A stretch of DNA of 33,622 bases from Saprospiraceae bacterium (GTDB taxonomy: Bacteria > Bacteroidota > Bacteroidia > Chitinophagales > Saprospiraceae), in NCBI GenBank assembly GCA_013361075.1, contig JABWAJ010000003.1:1-33622 (forward strand). The letters run 5' to 3'. How positions within the stretch are numbered: the first letter of the stretch is position 1; every line of letters begins with the position of its first letter. The notes below the pieces were generated by a model. That model had not been told where the DNA came from. It ran no database searches and saw nothing but the letters and a program-made list of their open reading frames with translations. The position numbers and the translations under genes are program-made. Shown here piece after piece: positions 9,109 to 17,403 of this stretch.

Positions 9109-9927
9109 ATGAAGTTACAAATCAACATTGCATTGCTGTTCTCACTGTTTGCTCTGCCAGTTTTGGCGCAACAGCAACTCCCTTCCGGAAAGAACTATTA
9201 CGAAGAAGGTCCGGCAGGAATTGTTTATCAAAAAGAGATCACTTTTGACATCAAGCTGCATACCAACGGCCTGATTGCGCTGGGATTTAATTCCGGAAAG
9301 CTGAAAAATTACTACCAAACCCGCTTTTTTAATGTTGAAATCGGCGAACTGAAGCACCACAAAGAGTACCGCCAAAGCTTTGACTTCCGGGCACCGGCAG
9401 CCAACAGCATTGCCCGTTCTTTTATTTTTGGCAAACAAAACAACTTCTATGTGCTGCGGGGTGCTTTTGGCGAAAAGCGCTACCTTTCTGACAAAGCCAA
9501 GCGCAAGGGAGTTGCCCTGGGCATTGTGTACTCAGGCGGCCCTTCTTTAGGCATTCTGAAGCCTTATTACCTCGAACTGATCCGGTCCGATCCGGACGGA
9601 GGCAACAGTTTCTACATCCGCAGCGAAAGGTATTCTCCGGATAACGAAGATCTTTTCCTGGACATCAGCCGGATTTACGGATCTTCCGGCTTCACCAAAG
9701 GCATGGGGCAATTGTCGGTAGTTCCCGGTCTGAACTTTAAAGCAGCCCTGCATTTTGACTGGGGCGCATTTGACGAGTTTGTCAAAGCGTTGGAAGCAGG
9801 CATCATGGCCGATATTTATTTCAAAAAAATTCCCATTATGGTGGAATCGCCAACGGTTCCCAATACAGAAAACCGGGCGTTTTTCATCAACCTTTACCTA
9901 ACTTTGCAGCTTGGCAAACGCACGTAA
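9109..9927 (+). CDS. Exported protein of unknown function, probable outer-membrane barrel
   Basis: 272 residues. The first 20 (MKLQINIALLFSLFALPVLA, then QQQ) form a clear signal peptide. The rest is a series of short amphipathic, aromatic-containing stretches such as LIALGFNSGKLKNYYQTRFFNVEIG and ends in LYLTLQLGKRT, the strand-like ending of many outer-membrane barrels. No named domain was recognised. It may be a small barrel or a barrel-associated protein; this is inferred from pattern only. Its stop codon overlaps the left edge of an inverted repeat (9927-10109), which may therefore have supplied or reset the end of the gene. lipA follows on the same strand. Confidence 0.72.
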   Translation: MKLQINIALLFSLFALPVLAQQQLPSGKNYYEEGPAGIVYQKEITFDIKLHTNGLIALGFNSGKLKNYYQTRFFNVEIGELKHHKEYRQSFDFRAPAANSIARSFIFGKQNNFYVLRGAFGEKRYLSDKAKRKGVALGIVYSGGPSLGILKPYYLELIRSDPDGGNSFYIRSERYSPDNEDLFLDISRIYGSSGFTKGMGQLSVVPGLNFKAALHFDWGAFDEFVKALEAGIMADIYFKKIPIMVESPTVPNTENRAFFINLYLTLQLGKRT

Positions 9928-10109
9928 GAGCTTGCTCGGGAATTCCTCAATTGGCTGCGTATGACAAATTTTATTTTATACTTCGTTGGATTTTTTGACT
10001 ACGTCGAACTTACGTTTCAAGATAGCTGCCGGCTATCTCTGCAAAATCCGCCTTGTCTAAAACAAAATTTCCTCACCCTCGCTCAATCAGGAAATCCCGA
10101 ACAAGCTCT
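9927..10109. repeat. MITE-like imperfect palindrome
   Basis: The left end (9927-9953, starting AGAGCTTGCTCGGGA) is the inverted match of the right end (10084-10109, ending CCCGAACAAGCTCT); 19 of the first 21 positions agree. Complementarity continues inward: AAATTTTATTTTATAC on the left faces GTCTAAAACAAAATTT on the right, then TTGGATTTT faces AAAATCCGCC, and the apex is GATAGC-tgccg-GCTATC near 10021-10037. The whole 183 bases could fold as one long hairpin. It has no credible coding capacity. This is the architecture of a miniature inverted-repeat element. No clear target duplication was found. Confidence 0.68.
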
Positions 10110-10217
10110 AAGCATTTGCTCATTTGTTCGCTGCAGGCAACCTATTGGCATCGCCAGTTGTTTGTTGTCTGTCTTTAGTAACAGACATCTTCTGCTAAAG
10201 GAGGAAAAAGGGCCATC

Positions 10218-11114
10218 ATGTTAGATTTACCCATTGTAGAAAAAGAATCCTCTCCACGCCGGCCAAACTGGTTGCGTGTGAAACTTCCCATTGGCGAAAG
10301 CTATAAAAAGGTTCGCAACCTCGTTGATGAATACAACCTGCATACCATTTGCCAAAGCGGCAATTGCCCGAACATGGGCGAATGCTGGGGCGCAGGTACG
10401 GCAACTTTTATGATTCTGGGAAATACCTGTACCCGGTCCTGTTCGTTTTGCGCGGTGAAAACCGGGCGACCAACGGAATACGACGCCGACGAACCACGCC
10501 GGGTCGCAGAAGCCATCCAACTGATGGGGGTAAAACACGCCGTCATTACTTCTGTTAACCGCGACGAACTGAAAGACCGCGGTGCAGAAATCTGGTACCA
10601 GACGGTGCATGCAGTTAAAACCGTTTCGCCGGAAACAACCATCGAAACGCTCATTCCCGACGTGAAAGCCAACTGGGAAGCGCTCGAACGCATGATCAGT
10701 GCGGGCCAGGAAGTCGTTTCCCACAACATGGAAACGGTAGAGCGCCTGTATCGGAAAGTACGCCCGCAAGCCAAATACGAGCGGAGTCTGGAACAAATTC
10801 AGCGGACCAAAGCTTATGGAAAGCGCACAAAATCCGGCATCATGGTCGGTTTGGGCGAAACAGAAGAAGAAGTGCTGCGCGTGATGGACGACCTGCTGGC
10901 CCATGGCTGCGACGTGCTCACCATTGGTCAGTACCTGCAACCAACCAAAATGCACTTAGAGATTGCGGAATATGTGCACCCGGATACGTTTGCATTTTAC
11001 AAAGAAGCAGGCCTTGCAAAAGGCTTCGATTTTGTAGAAAGCGGACCTTTGGTGCGGTCTTCATACCATGCGGAGCGGCATGTGTTTGCTTCTAAAAACA
11101 GTTTATCTTTGTAA
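10218..11114 (+). CDS. lipA: Lipoyl synthase
   Basis: 298 residues. LipA is a radical SAM enzyme that inserts two sulfur atoms into octanoyl groups on lipoyl domains, using an auxiliary [4Fe-4S] cluster as sulfur source. The auxiliary-cluster cysteines C45, C50 and C56 (CQSGNCPNMGEC) and the radical SAM triad C71, C75, C78 (CTRSCSFC) are all present, as is the C-terminal RSSYHA (280-285) that supplies the serine ligand. A good Shine-Dalgarno-like AAAGGAGG sits at 10197-10204, 13 bases before the ATG, which is unusual here because most genes in the window lack one. The last codons overlap a promoter for the next genes. Confidence 0.97.
   Translation: MLDLPIVEKESSPRRPNWLRVKLPIGESYKKVRNLVDEYNLHTICQSGNCPNMGECWGAGTATFMILGNTCTRSCSFCAVKTGRPTEYDADEPRRVAEAIQLMGVKHAVITSVNRDELKDRGAEIWYQTVHAVKTVSPETTIETLIPDVKANWEALERMISAGQEVVSHNMETVERLYRKVRPQAKYERSLEQIQRTKAYGKRTKSGIMVGLGETEEEVLRVMDDLLAHGCDVLTIGQYLQPTKMHLEIAEYVHPDTFAFYKEAGLAKGFDFVESGPLVRSSYHAERHVFASKNSLSL
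11104..11111 (+). promoter_or_regulatory. -7 box for the toxin-antitoxin operon, inside the end of lipA
   Basis: TATCTTTG matches TAnnTTTG exactly and lies 15 bases before the antitoxin ATG, within the last codons of lipA. A TTTG at 11085-11088 could be a -33 element, though the 15-base spacer is short. The pair can thus be transcribed apart from lipA. Confidence 0.55.
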
Positions 11115-11126
11115 AAACATTCAGCT

Positions 11127-11387
11127 ATGACTACGCAACAAATCCGCCATTCTATTCACGAGATCATAGACGAGACCGAAGACCAGGCTGTATTGGAGGC
11201 CTATTTTTCCATTTTGAATAATATTCTGAAAATGCAGGAGTCTATGATCGTGGCTTATACTATCGAAGGAACTCCCTTAACAGAAAAATCGTACATAGAA
11301 GAGGTTGTAGCCGCCAGTCAACGAGTTAAGTCCGGGAAATTTATCCGACACGAAGAATTTGAGGAACAAGTTAGAAAAGGAATATGA
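11127..11387 (+). CDS. Probable antitoxin of a type II toxin-antitoxin pair
   Basis: 86 residues, acidic, mostly helical by composition. It starts 12 bases after lipA and overlaps the next gene by four bases (ATGA), the arrangement usual for antitoxins placed before a RelE/ParE toxin. The C-terminal part (SYIEEVVAASQRVKSGKFIRHEEFEEQVRKGI) resembles toxin-wrapping tails of Bacteroidota antitoxins, including the SGKFIxHEE-type ending. No helix-turn-helix or ribbon-helix-helix DNA-binding motif could be assigned with confidence, so whether it represses its own promoter is unknown. The call rests mainly on the neighbour. Confidence 0.72.
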   Translation: MTTQQIRHSIHEIIDETEDQAVLEAYFSILNNILKMQESMIVAYTIEGTPLTEKSYIEEVVAASQRVKSGKFIRHEEFEEQVRKGI

Positions 11388-11710
11388 GCGATGGACTATA
11401 CGATGTTTGTTGGGATTTTAAAGCAGGAGAAGACCTTGATCAGATTTATAAATACCTGCTTGAAAATGCTTCAGAAAACGTAGCGAAAAAAGTCAAAAAA
11501 GAAATAGTTTCTGCAGTTAGCCATTTGCGTCAGTATCCTGAAAGTTACCCGCTCGATCCGCTATTGCGTTCCCGGCCTGAAAAATTTCATTACATCCGGA
11601 TTTGGAAATATAAAATCGTCTATGAATTCACTGGCAAAGAGTGCATTATCACCCGGATATTTCATTTTAGTCAGGATTTGAATAAAGCTTACGAGGATTT
11701 TGATAAATAA
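11384..11710 (+). CDS. RelE/ParE family toxin
   Basis: 108 residues. The order of conserved elements fits the RelE/ParE fold: an N-terminal strand (YDVCWDFKAGEDL), a helical stretch with DQIYKYLLENAS, LRQYPESYPLDP, then the strands YIRIWKYKIVYEFTGKECIITRIFHFSQDL. Members either cleave mRNA on the ribosome (RelE) or poison gyrase (ParE); the sequence does not settle which. It overlaps the upstream antitoxin by four bases, which suggests coupled translation. TA pairs of this kind are common accessory genes, and this one sits between lipA and a DinB-like gene with no visible repeats around it. Confidence 0.82.
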   Translation: MSDGLYDVCWDFKAGEDLDQIYKYLLENASENVAKKVKKEIVSAVSHLRQYPESYPLDPLLRSRPEKFHYIRIWKYKIVYEFTGKECIITRIFHFSQDLNKAYEDFDK

Positions 11711-11764
11711 CTCATAATGAGTTGACAGCGATTATATTCCCCTCACTGTGGCAATAATTCTCTC

Positions 11765-12235
11765 ATGCAAAAAATACTCGAATTACAATACGATCTGATC
11801 AAAAGCTCCAGAAGCGTGTTGCTCGACTATTGCGAAACCCTGAGTCCCGAAGCGTTTCTCACCGAAAACTCCTCTTTTGGCCGGGGAAGCGTTCGAAACC
11901 TGCTGGTACACAATGCCAATACCTATATTGGCTGGCTGGGCATCCGGGCTTTGAAACAGGACCGACCGTTTATTGCTTATGAATCTCTTTCAAATGTAGA
12001 GGAAATACGGAAGCTTTATCAGGAAGTGGATGCTCTGGTCGCTGACTTTATTGCCGCTTTCTCGGAAGATTACCTCACGGCGACAGAGCTTGACCTCGGA
12101 GATGAAATGATTGCAGCCAGCCCGTTTCAGTTGTTTACCCACGTCATTACCCACGAATTTCACCACAAGGGGCAGATCCTTTCTTTGAGCCGGCATTTGG
12201 GGTATGTGCCGGTGGATACCGACATCATGCGATAG
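11765..12235 (+). CDS. DinB-like family protein
   Basis: 156 residues forming a predicted four-helix bundle of the DinB/YfiT-like superfamily. Three metal-ligand histidines in the usual places are visible: one in VRNLLVHNANTYIGWL and two in THVITHEFHHKGQIL. LSRHLGYVPVDTDIMR is a typical ending. Superfamily members include thiol-dependent transferases for bacillithiol or mycothiol and many uncharacterised proteins. Its substrate cannot be told from sequence. It lies 54 bases after the toxin gene and appears to be independent of the pair. Confidence 0.86.
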   Translation: MQKILELQYDLIKSSRSVLLDYCETLSPEAFLTENSSFGRGSVRNLLVHNANTYIGWLGIRALKQDRPFIAYESLSNVEEIRKLYQEVDALVADFIAAFSEDYLTATELDLGDEMIAASPFQLFTHVITHEFHHKGQILSLSRHLGYVPVDTDIMR

Positions 12236-12328
12236 TAGCTGTATTTAATCCGCTTCATCCCTTAAACTTTGGTGTTTAACGTGAACCTGGCCACAAGTGA
12301 CAAAATGAGGGTAAATTTTTGTCTAAAA

Positions 12329-12413
12329 TTTCCCGCCAAGGGCTCGCAAAGGACACTACGAGTGGTGTCCTGCTTTGCGGACATAGCGTATCCTTAGCGC
12401 TCTTTGCGGGAAA
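12329..12413. repeat. Palindromic intergenic repeat
   Basis: TTTCCCGCCAAGGGCTCGC at the left end is the imperfect inverted match of GCGCTCTTTGCGGGAAA at the right end, with pairing continuing through AAGGA/TCCTT. Near the centre GGACAC and GTGTCC (12351-12370) form a second small hairpin. The 85 bases lie in the 245-base gap between the DinB-like gene and the end of the nucleotidyltransferase gene. Sequences of the form CGCAAAG-N-GCGCTAAGG recur between genes in many Bacteroidota, from general knowledge; whether this one does in this genome is not visible here. Confidence 0.6.
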
Positions 12414-12480
12414 CAACACCTCGCAATGGACACCGAAGAAGCACTTTTAAAATCCAACTAATTGACTGGTTTAAAACAGT

Positions 12481-13482
12481 TTATGGCGAGCTGAAATCAA
12501 TCTCTGTGTTGTCTCCAATATTCAAACTATGCCGCAGGCCGGTAATGGCCGTATCGTTACCTACCACCGATTGTTGAAGGATCACTTCTTTGATGGAGGC
12601 ATAATTGCCGATGATGGAATCCTTGATGATGGCGTTCGCGATGCGCGTATTGCTGCCGATGGTGACGTGTGGTCCCACAATAGAATCGGCGATAGAGCAG
12701 TCTTTTCCGATGCTTACCGGATGAATGATGATGGAATTGTCGAAAGGTGGAAGGTTGTCAGAGGCATAGCCTTCGCGGTCGAGCAGGATCGCGTTGGTTT
12801 CCAGCAGTACTTCTTTTTTGCCACAATTGAACCAGTTGTCTACCGGAAAAGCGTGCAATCTGGCACCACGGGTAATCATGCGCATGAGCGAATCGGTGAG
12901 CGGGAACTCCCCTTCGGTACGGATGTTATTTTTAATGTTGTAATCCAGCGCATCAATCAAAGCGGACACTTCCTTGATTTTGTAAAAACCTACCAGGGCT
13001 AAATCTGATTTTGGGATGCGCGGTTTTTCTATCACGCGGCGAACGAGCCCGGTTTTACTGCATTCTGCCACGCCGTATTCCCTTGGGTCGCTTACTTTTT
13101 TTACACCAAGGCAAGAATTGGGGTGCGCAACAATTTTATTGAAATCAGCGTCTACAATGGCATCCCCGAAAAAGATAAAAACCTCCGATGCGTCAGCAAA
13201 AAGCGCTTTAGCGGTCCAGATGGCGTGTGCCGAGCCGAGGCGGTCTTCCTGCACGACAAAAGCCGTATTGAGGTGCGGATATTGCCGCTCGACATAATCC
13301 TTGATTTTTTCCCCAAGGTAGCCGATCACAAAAACAAAGTCTTCGATGCCTACTGCTGCCAATTGGTCTATGATGAAAGAAATAATGGGTTTGCCAGCCA
13401 CCGGAATCAGTGGCTTGGGCTGCGTGTACGTTAAAGGGCGGAGTTGTGTGCCGGCACCGGCAACCGGAATGATGGCCTTCAT
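12481..13482 (-). CDS. Sugar-phosphate nucleotidyltransferase with beta-helix tail
   Basis: 333 residues from the ATG at 13480-13482; a frame reaches 13602 but its added N-terminus is not family-like and would overlap the divergent gene. The start MKAIIPVAGAGTQLRPLT followed by PKPLIPVAGKPII is the nucleotide-binding signature of glucose-1-phosphate thymidylyl- and mannose-1-phosphate guanylyltransferases. The usual arginine of GTRLRP is a glutamine here (GTQLRP), a notable change beside the catalytic loop. FGDAIVDAD (metal site) and EKPRIPKSDLALVGFY follow. From about residue 240 hexapeptide-like repeats (SIIIHPVSIGKDCSI, IVGPHVTIGSNTRI) form a left-handed beta-helix. It probably activates a sugar for surface glycan synthesis; the sugar is not known. 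Confidence 0.87.
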   Translation of the reverse strand: MKAIIPVAGAGTQLRPLTYTQPKPLIPVAGKPIISFIIDQLAAVGIEDFVFVIGYLGEKIKDYVERQYPHLNTAFVVQEDRLGSAHAIWTAKALFADASEVFIFFGDAIVDADFNKIVAHPNSCLGVKKVSDPREYGVAECSKTGLVRRVIEKPRIPKSDLALVGFYKIKEVSALIDALDYNIKNNIRTEGEFPLTDSLMRMITRGARLHAFPVDNWFNCGKKEVLLETNAILLDREGYASDNLPPFDNSIIIHPVSIGKDCSIADSIVGPHVTIGSNTRIANAIIKDSIIGNYASIKEVILQQSVVGNDTAITGLRHSLNIGDNTEIDFSSP

Positions 13483-13570
13483 AGAGGGAGTTCCTTCTTG
13501 CAATATTGCACAAGCAAAGTAAGCATATTTTTTATTAGAAAACGTTTGATGCACATAAAATCCTGACAAC

Positions 13571-14584
13571 ATGATCCTCGTTACCGGCGGAACCGGCCTC
13601 ATCGGTGCACATCTTTTATTCGAACTGGCCCATAAAGGGCAACAGGTAACTGCGCTTCGGCGTGCAGGCAGCAGCGACCATGTTGTCAGAAAGGTCTTCC
13701 GCTATTATGCCGACAACGGAGAATCCCTGCTGAAAAACATCACCTGGCGGGAAGGAAACATTACAGATAAAGTCTCCCTTCAGGCTGCCTTTGACGGCAT
13801 AACAGCCGTATACCACTGTGCCGCCGTTGTTTCATTCGACCCGCGTGATGAAGCGCACCTCATCGAAACCAATGTGCAAAGTACCCGAAACATTGTGTCC
13901 CTTTGCCTGGAAAACGGGGTTCAAAAGCTTTGCCACCTTAGCTCGGTAGCTGCTTTAGGGCGCGACCGAAACGACCATCAGGTACATTTTACGGAAGCAG
14001 CGCCTTTAGAAAGCGATGCCCAGGCTTCGGCATACGCCCGCAGCAAGGCTTTGTCGGAGCAGGAAGTGTGGGCCGCTATGGACCAGGGGTTGAACGCCAT
14101 CATTGTGAACCCAACCATCGTTATTGGCCCTGGTGACTGGAATAAAAGCAGCGCCAAACTCATTTCTACCATTTGGAAAGGATTGAAATTTTATACCGAA
14201 GGCAGCAATTCATTTGTGGATGCAAGGGACGTTGCTGCTGTGATGGCGCGGTTAATGGAACGGGGTACTTTTGGCGAGCGGTTTATCGTCACGGCCGAAA
14301 ACCGCCCATTCCGGGATGTTTTCAACCTGATTGCCGACCAGCTTGGTGTGGCGCAGCCTTCCATTAAAACAAAACCCTGGATGGGTGAACTGGCCTGGCG
14401 TGCCAATGCTTTTTACAGCAAACTGACCGGTAAACCGCCCGTCATTACCCGCGACGCCGTAGCAGCAGGGCACAAACACTATACTTTTTCCAATGAAAAA
14501 ATCCGGAAGCACCTGGAATATGAGTTTATTCCCCTGCAAAAATCGGTAGAAGATGCCTGTCGGATTTTTCTGAAGGAACATTAG
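13571..14584 (+). CDS. NAD-dependent epimerase/dehydratase (extended SDR)
   Basis: 337 residues. The N-terminal TGGTGLIGAHL is the NAD(P)-binding loop of an extended short-chain dehydrogenase. HCAAVVSFDP, HLSSVAALG with its catalytic serine, and the YARSK pair (Tyr and Lys) complete the active site. VNPTIVIGPGD is typical of the dihydroflavonol-4-reductase-like branch. The substrate cannot be named. It is divergent from the sugar nucleotidyltransferase, with 88 bases between the start codons, so a shared control region and a common pathway are possible but not shown. Confidence 0.9.
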   Translation: MILVTGGTGLIGAHLLFELAHKGQQVTALRRAGSSDHVVRKVFRYYADNGESLLKNITWREGNITDKVSLQAAFDGITAVYHCAAVVSFDPRDEAHLIETNVQSTRNIVSLCLENGVQKLCHLSSVAALGRDRNDHQVHFTEAAPLESDAQASAYARSKALSEQEVWAAMDQGLNAIIVNPTIVIGPGDWNKSSAKLISTIWKGLKFYTEGSNSFVDARDVAAVMARLMERGTFGERFIVTAENRPFRDVFNLIADQLGVAQPSIKTKPWMGELAWRANAFYSKLTGKPPVITRDAVAAGHKHYTFSNEKIRKHLEYEFIPLQKSVEDACRIFLKEH

Positions 14585-14663
14585 CCAGGTGCCGTTTTTG
14601 TCCTCTATTTTGCTAAAGGAGATTTGCACGGGCATGGCTTTCGTCTTTTCCTTGTGAACGCTG

Positions 14664-14671
14664 TACATTTG
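14664..14671 (+). promoter_or_regulatory. -7 box for the Omp28-like gene
   Basis: TACATTTG matches TAnnTTTG and lies 27 bases before the GTG at 14699. That distance supports GTG as the start rather than an in-frame ATG at 14765, which would cut away the signal peptide. Confidence 0.5.
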
Positions 14672-14698
14672 TACCGGAAAATTTAAACAAAGAATCCT

Positions 14699-16546
14699 GT
14701 GGAGGCAAGCTGCACAATAAAAACCCGGGCATGGATCACTGCAATATTCGCAGGCGTCTTCATCATGCCATTATCTGCCCAGGCTCCGCCGGTCAGCACC
14801 CTGCCTCAAAATAAAAATGCTGTTCTGGAAATTTATGATGGCATTTACTGTACCTATTGTCCGCAAGGCCACCAAATCGCTGAAGAAATTTTCAACGATG
14901 CGCCCAATGACGTCGTCCTGATCAGCATCCATAGCGGGCAATACGCATCACCAGATCTTGGTGATCCCGATTTTCGCACTGAATTTGGTGCTGCACTGGC
15001 CGGTCAAACGGGGCTCACCGGCTATCCGGCAGGAACTGTGAACCGCCATGTTTTCCCGGGTCTTCAGCAGGGCCTTCCCGGCAATACAGCCATGAACCGG
15101 ACTTTCTGGGAAAATGCAGTCAATCAAACCCTTGCACAACCGGCAGCAGTCAACCTCGCTGCGTCAGCTACCATTGATGTAGCTGCCGGCCTGCTCACTG
15201 TAAATCTGGAGTTTTACTACACCGCATCCAGTGGGCTGCCCACTAATTTTTTGCATGTAGCGTTGCTTCAAAACCACATCGCCGGACCCCAAATCGGCGG
15301 GGCTTCAGGTGATTTTTACGACCATAACCACGTACTTCGCCACCTCCTGACCGGGCAATGGGGGCAAGCCATCGGTACAACAACGGCGGGTTATTTTGAA
15401 GGCCGCCAATACACCTATGCCCTCCCGGCAGACATCCGCGACATTCCTTTGGATGTTGCCAATCTGGAGGTCGCTGTATTCATTTCAGAAGGCCATCAGG
15501 AAATCCTCAACGGCATTTCGGTATCGCCGGATTACATCATGCCCCATGCTGTTAATGCCGGTCTTCTTTGCGTCAAATCCGATCCGGTCGTCTGCAATTC
15601 GGAACTCTCCCCGTCACTACGCATCCGAAACGAAGGCAGCTCGGTGTTGAACAGCCTTCAACTCAGTTACCAGGTGAATCAGGGGCCTGTACAACAATAC
15701 AATTGGTATGGTTCGCTGGAAACTTATGAATGGGCCGAAATAACCCTGCCTTCTGTAACGTTTGCCCCTGCTGCTGCCGACAACCTGATCCGCATTTTCA
15801 GTACCAGCCCGAACGGCACGTCAGACGAGTGGCCAGCCAATGACACCACAGAAGTTATTTTCCACAATGCTCCCGTTTGCAATACCATGACCATCAAGGT
15901 AGAATTAAAAACGGATGCTTACGGCTACGAGACTTACTGGGAATTGATTGACGACCAGGGCGTCGTGTACGATTATGGGGGCAATGGAAGTGTTGCTGCC
16001 AATGGTGGAGGTGCTCAGACGGCATTGCCTTCAGATCCGGGCGCTTATGGAAATCACCAGTTCATCTCCAGATACATAGACGTTCCCGCTGAGGGCTGCT
16101 ACTACCTGCGTCTGCTCGACGATTATGGCGATGGCATGTGCTGTGACTACGGAAACGGTTATTACCGGATTAAAAATGCTCAGGGCATTCATTTGGTAAG
16201 CGGCGGAAGTTTTACAACAGAGTACTACGAACCGGTAATTGTACAAGAAGTATTGGTTGCTGCAGCAGAGGTTTCTGCCGGGGCGCCGGATGCTGTTATT
16301 TATCCCAATCCCGTCGGGCAGGGAGCTGTGTTGTTTTGCGAGGTTTCGCTGCCTGAAGCCCAACAGGTAACCGTCAGTATTTTTGACGTTTCCGGGCGCA
16401 ACATGGGCCAAACTGCCATTTATCACCTTCCCGCAGGCAAAAGCGATATCCGGCTTAGCACAACCCACCTCACAGAAGGCGCTTATCAACTTTGGTTAAC
16501 GAGCGATTCCGGTCATTTTGGCAAGGTATTTGTCGTATCCCGCTAG
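14699..16546 (+). CDS. Omp28-like thioredoxin-fold protein with T9SS sorting domain
   Basis: 615 residues, starting with GTG. The signal peptide runs to about residue 29 (FIMPLSAQA). Next is an Omp28-related region with a thioredoxin-like CxxC, IYCTYCPQGH (C51, C54), then GLTGYPAGTVNRHVFPG. The middle holds Ig-like modules, then a domain rich in Gly and Asp with ECYYLRL-type and DDYGDGMCCDYGNGYY signatures seen in other Bacteroidota exported proteins. The last ~85 residues are a T9SS type A tail (IYPNPVGQG, FDVSGRNMG, LTEGAYQLWL). It is therefore expected to cross the outer membrane by the T9SS served by PorZ. A redox role for CxxC is plausible but unproved. Confidence 0.83.
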   Translation: MEASCTIKTRAWITAIFAGVFIMPLSAQAPPVSTLPQNKNAVLEIYDGIYCTYCPQGHQIAEEIFNDAPNDVVLISIHSGQYASPDLGDPDFRTEFGAALAGQTGLTGYPAGTVNRHVFPGLQQGLPGNTAMNRTFWENAVNQTLAQPAAVNLAASATIDVAAGLLTVNLEFYYTASSGLPTNFLHVALLQNHIAGPQIGGASGDFYDHNHVLRHLLTGQWGQAIGTTTAGYFEGRQYTYALPADIRDIPLDVANLEVAVFISEGHQEILNGISVSPDYIMPHAVNAGLLCVKSDPVVCNSELSPSLRIRNEGSSVLNSLQLSYQVNQGPVQQYNWYGSLETYEWAEITLPSVTFAPAAADNLIRIFSTSPNGTSDEWPANDTTEVIFHNAPVCNTMTIKVELKTDAYGYETYWELIDDQGVVYDYGGNGSVAANGGGAQTALPSDPGAYGNHQFISRYIDVPAEGCYYLRLLDDYGDGMCCDYGNGYYRIKNAQGIHLVSGGSFTTEYYEPVIVQEVLVAAAEVSAGAPDAVIYPNPVGQGAVLFCEVSLPEAQQVTVSIFDVSGRNMGQTAIYHLPAGKSDIRLSTTHLTEGAYQLWLTSDSGHFGKVFVVSR

Positions 16547-16572
16547 CCAAAGGTTAAATAAGCTTTAACGGC

Positions 16573-16605
16573 ATTGACAGTACGCCATACAAGGGTGTAC
16601 CTTTG
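16573..16605 (+). promoter_or_regulatory. Bacteroidota-type promoter for the 244-residue exported protein
   Basis: ATTG at 16573-16576 and TACCTTTG at 16598-16605 are separated by 21 bases. The second element is a full match to TAnnTTTG. The start codon follows 43 bases later. Confidence 0.58.
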
Positions 16606-16648
16606 TGGCAGGAAAAGCCAATTTGTCAACTGTTGTATAAAATGAACA

Positions 16649-17383
16649 ATGATGAGATTACTGCTACTTGCTTTATATATTGCGCTGTTGATTCACCCTG
16701 CTGAAGCGCAGCAGCTGGTGACGGTCAGCAACACTTCCGTAGAAAAGAAATTCATTGCTGACCTGCGCGATGCCTCCCTCAGCCTCGAATTGCGCACTAA
16801 AATTACCAATACCAGCAACCAGAACATTTCCCTTAAGTGGAACAGAACAGTCATCAACCAGCCTTTTGAGTGGGAAACACAGGTTTGCGACAAAAACTCC
16901 TGTTATCTGCCTGCTTTTAACACCAATTACGACCCTGCTGCCGGCATTCTTGTGCCCGTGACGCTGGCGCCGGGTGCATCTTTTGACCTTCTGCTTCATA
17001 TATTCCCGAACAGAACCGCAGGAACCGGAGTTTTTGACATTGACATTTCGCTGACGGGCAAGCCGGAAACAACCATTTCGACGGTCTCTTTTTCTACTGT
17101 GGTGGAAAGCATTTCGGCTACGACGGAAGTGACCAATAAAACCGAATTGAAGATTTTTCCGAATCCGGCAATTGACTATTTCGAGCTGGTTAACAACAAC
17201 TTAGTGGATAAAGTAGTCATTTACAACCTGATTGGCCGCAAAATCCGGACGTTTGATGCTTCAAACGGACGACGTTATAACATTAGCGATATTCCGTCGG
17301 GCATATACCTGGTTGGGCTGCTCGACGAGCAAAATAATCTGCTAAAAACGCTCCGTCTAAGCAAAAAGACCCTTCGCCCATAA
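16649..17383 (+). CDS. Small exported protein with T9SS sorting domain
   Basis: 244 residues. Two ATG codons in a row (16649 and 16652) could serve as start. The signal peptide is MRLLLLALYIALLIHPAEA. The middle looks like a beta-sandwich of about 120 residues and contains one close pair of cysteines (VCDKNSCY). After a Thr/Ser-rich linker comes a type A sorting tail: LKIFPNPAIDYFEL, VIYNLIGRKIRTFD and ISDIPSGIYLVGL. It should be exported through the T9SS and attached to the surface. No function can be assigned to the sandwich. It has its own promoter and converges with ppgK. Confidence 0.8.
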   Translation: MMRLLLLALYIALLIHPAEAQQLVTVSNTSVEKKFIADLRDASLSLELRTKITNTSNQNISLKWNRTVINQPFEWETQVCDKNSCYLPAFNTNYDPAAGILVPVTLAPGASFDLLLHIFPNRTAGTGVFDIDISLTGKPETTISTVSFSTVVESISATTEVTNKTELKIFPNPAIDYFELVNNNLVDKVVIYNLIGRKIRTFDASNGRRYNISDIPSGIYLVGLLDEQNNLLKTLRLSKKTLRP

Positions 17384-17403
17384 AGGCATAAGCAAATTGC
17401 GGG

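Noticed and set aside
9921..10115. Target-site duplication around the MITE-like repeat
   Set aside because: The flanks (GTA and AAG) do not match beyond chance.
9961..10224. An 87-codon frame overlapping the start of lipA
   Set aside because: It lies within the palindromic repeat and its product has repeat-derived, non-protein-like composition; lipA has a better start and Shine-Dalgarno site.
10227..10955. A 242-codon frame antisense to lipA
   Set aside because: lipA is certain from its cysteine motifs; the antisense frame has no recognisable domain and is a codon-bias shadow.
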